Shown: piece after piece, positions 62,900-64,000 of the stretch
Layout of the letters: every line of letters starts with the position of its first letter
How positions within the stretch are numbered: the first letter of the stretch is position 1
From: Liolophura sinensis
Taxonomy: Eukaryota; Mollusca; Polyplacophora; Chitonida; Chitonidae
DNA: 64,000 bases
NCBI RefSeq assembly: GCF_032854445.1
Contig: NC_088295.1
Span: forward strand, 9,411,385-9,475,384
Reading direction: 5' to 3'
The notes under the pieces: model-generated
What the model was told of the DNA's origin: nothing
The model's input: only the letters and a program-made list of their open reading frames with translations
Database searches by the model: none
Translations under genes and position numbers: made by a program

Positions 62900-63139
62900 C
62901 TACTTGATTATATTGGGAGGAAGGAGCCCTTGTTTAATTAGCAGGTCCTTCGAAAACATGGCCAGGCCTACATCTGCAATGACCATGCCGACGTCACGGG
63001 GTGTTAAGTCCAGTTTCGGGAGGGCTCCTTTCAGGAACATCTGGCCGAGACGAGCGTACCCAGTAGCCAGGAGAGAGACCACAGCGGCGTGGTAGACCGC
63101 GTTGACTAGCACTTTTCCGTCACTGGGTGCAGTAGACAT
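62900..63139 (-). CDS. Polinton small hydrophobic protein
   Basis: 79 residues from an ATG at 63,139. It has two hydrophobic stretches (LVNAVYHAAVVSLLATGYA and VGMVIADVGLAMF) separated by a basic/proline linker. It overlaps the end of the upstream ORF by 20 bp, typical of compact element genomes. Function unknown; a membrane or capsid-associated peptide is possible. Confidence 0.55.
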   Translation of the reverse strand: MSTAPSDGKVLVNAVYHAAVVSLLATGYARLGQMFLKGALPKLDLTPRDVGMVIADVGLAMFSKDLLIKQGLLPPNIIK

Positions 63140-63605
63140 GCTGATCTATATAGAAAGGGTCGCGTCGTACATTCAAATGGAGATTCTTTTCTTGAGGCGT
63201 GATATCTGCACGCGGTGTAATATCTGCACCTCGTGCTGTATAGCGGCTGCGCCACACGCGTAGCAACATTAGCACTGTAAGGCTGCCAACGCCTAATAAC
63301 GCCAGGGGCGCCCTATAGTCGGATGTCTTTGTAGAATCCGGTTCCTTCGGCTGTTCCTTCGTAGAATCCGGTTCCTTCGGCTGCTTCTTGGTGGAATCAG
63401 CTGCGCCAAGCAAAGCAGCCTTTGCCTAGCGAAGCTCGTCCTTAAGCTTTTCAGCCTTGGCCTTTCTCGCTGCAGCACCCGCTCGACCCGCAGCCACTTT
63501 TTGGGGATTCTTCGCAGGGCCGTCATTCGTAGAATCCGCTGTCAACCCCTCCACTTCCTTCGGGCCTTCCGGATTCGTTGTACTCATGTTCCTCAGGATC
63601 ATCAT
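63120..63605 (-). pseudogene. Polinton Ala/Lys-rich membrane ORF split by a nonsense codon
   Basis: One frame runs from ATGs at 63,605 or 63,587 (MSTTNPEGPKEVEG) through an Ala/Lys-rich stretch to a TAG at 63,426-63,428. It then continues in the same frame to 63,120 with a duplicated EPDSTKEQPK motif and a membrane segment (APLALLGVGSLTVLMLLRVW). The downstream half has no ATG near its beginning (only TTG), which argues for a single original gene interrupted by the stop. Function unknown. Confidence 0.6.
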
Positions 63606-64000
63606 TTCTAGGACAGCAGTGGTGTTCAAATGAGCAGTGCTCAGTAGTGGTCAGCGCCATGGTTATCGGTGCTAAGTACTTACCATAGCAGTAGTATAGC
63701 CAGCAGCTAGCACTGCTAAGCGTCTGTTCAACAAATGGGTCGGTGGCGAGCTGTGCCATGAGCTTTGGTCGATTCTCGGGTGGGATTGGTAGGAGCCAGC
63801 TGGCCGCCCTTACATATGATCTCAAGAATATACCTCCGAGACCGTCAACCATCCGCGCACCGAGCTTAGCCTCATACCGGGAGTGCAGCCCTTCAACGTC
63901 TTCGTCGCTCATGGCGTCGATCTCAGCGGCTGTTACGTCTTTTCCCAGATATCGCTTGACCTGCCCACCCACTGCAAGTGCCGCCAGCCTATCCCTGAGC
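63523..64000 (-). CDS. Polinton ORF, 5'-partial at the window edge
   Basis: The frame ends at 63,523 and is still open at 64,000; the apparent first codon at 63,972 is GTG and the upstream codons read LRDRLAALA, so the start is outside. Visible parts: an acidic helical segment (EIDAMSDEDVEGLHSRYEAK), a Gly-rich turn, a LPIPPENRPKLMAQL segment and a Cys/Tyr-rich part. The last 35-40 codons overlap the next ORF in another frame and look like read-through beyond the natural end. Probably a structural or virion-associated protein by position; not named. Confidence 0.55.
   Translation of the reverse strand, partial: LRDRLAALAVGGQVKRYLGKDVTAAEIDAMSDEDVEGLHSRYEAKLGARMVDGLGGIFLRSYVRAASWLLPIPPENRPKLMAQLATDPFVEQTLSSASCWLYYCYGKYLAPITMALTTTEHCSFEHHCCPRNDDPEEHEYNESGRPEGSGGVDSGFYE

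Larger units (their letters stand above)
59289..64000. mobile_element. Polinton/Maverick element, left part
   Basis: A self-synthesising DNA transposon of the Polinton (Maverick) class, related to adintoviruses. It is identified by a protein-primed type-B DNA polymerase together with a retroviral-type integrase and a string of small ORFs, and by much higher GC content than the flanks. The left end is placed where module A homology ends, at AGTATAGGGAAGG, consistent with the AG-starting termini known for the class. A short hairpin (GTTCTGG...CCAGAAC) with a direct CCCTCCCC doublet lies at about 59,305-59,342. The right end is outside the window, so length, right terminal repeat and duplicated target cannot be read. 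Confidence 0.88.

Overview
The window reads as nuclear DNA of a lophotrochozoan animal, most likely a mollusc and possibly a bivalve. The reasons are low coding density, AT-rich sequence full of minisatellites, several tRNA-derived SINEs with the 3' tail type (TACGRCGTWAAA followed by AATAAATAAATA) that I associate with mollusc genomes, a decayed LTR retrotransposon, and a Polinton/Maverick-type element. No operons, bacterial genes, rRNA, functional tRNA or CRISPR array were seen. The species assignment is inference.

Positions 1-18,650 are gene-poor. They hold a string of unrelated tandem arrays (units of 68, 35, 21, 52, 32 and 26 bp, plus a C-rich 13/26-bp array), several SINE copies, a 284-bp tandem duplication and a foldback (MITE-like) element. 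I could not support a host protein-coding gene here.

Positions 18,650-59,288 are built from a composite unit of about 4.2-4.5 kb, repeated head to tail about seven times. It can be read as modules in the order A-B-C-D-E-F-G. Unit 6 (44,040-48,350) and unit 7 (54,540-59,048) are nearly complete. The others have lost modules or gained insertions: SINEs, a 44-bp x 29 array, a 72-bp x 21 array, a 3.2-kb block of unknown sequence and, between units 6 and 7, an LTR retrotransposon. Short coding-like stretches on the + strand (a tail ending in the conserved ARDFDEEVI-stop, and leucine-rich-repeat-like pieces) suggest the unit may descend from a tandemly duplicated multi-exon gene. That is a hypothesis: every copy also carries stops or indels.

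Positions 48,900-53,640 hold a broken LTR retrotransposon (RT palm, RNase H and integrase fragments, many stops).

Positions 59,289-64,000 are a clearly GC-richer Polinton/Maverick element inserted into the A module of an eighth unit and running off the right edge. It carries a small Cys-rich ORF and a type-B DNA polymerase on the + strand, the latter broken by internal deletions, frameshifts and stops. On the - strand it carries an intact retroviral-type DD35E integrase followed by four small ORFs, two of them membrane-spanning, one split by a nonsense codon, and one partial at the window edge. The capsid, packaging ATPase and protease genes expected of the family are not in view.
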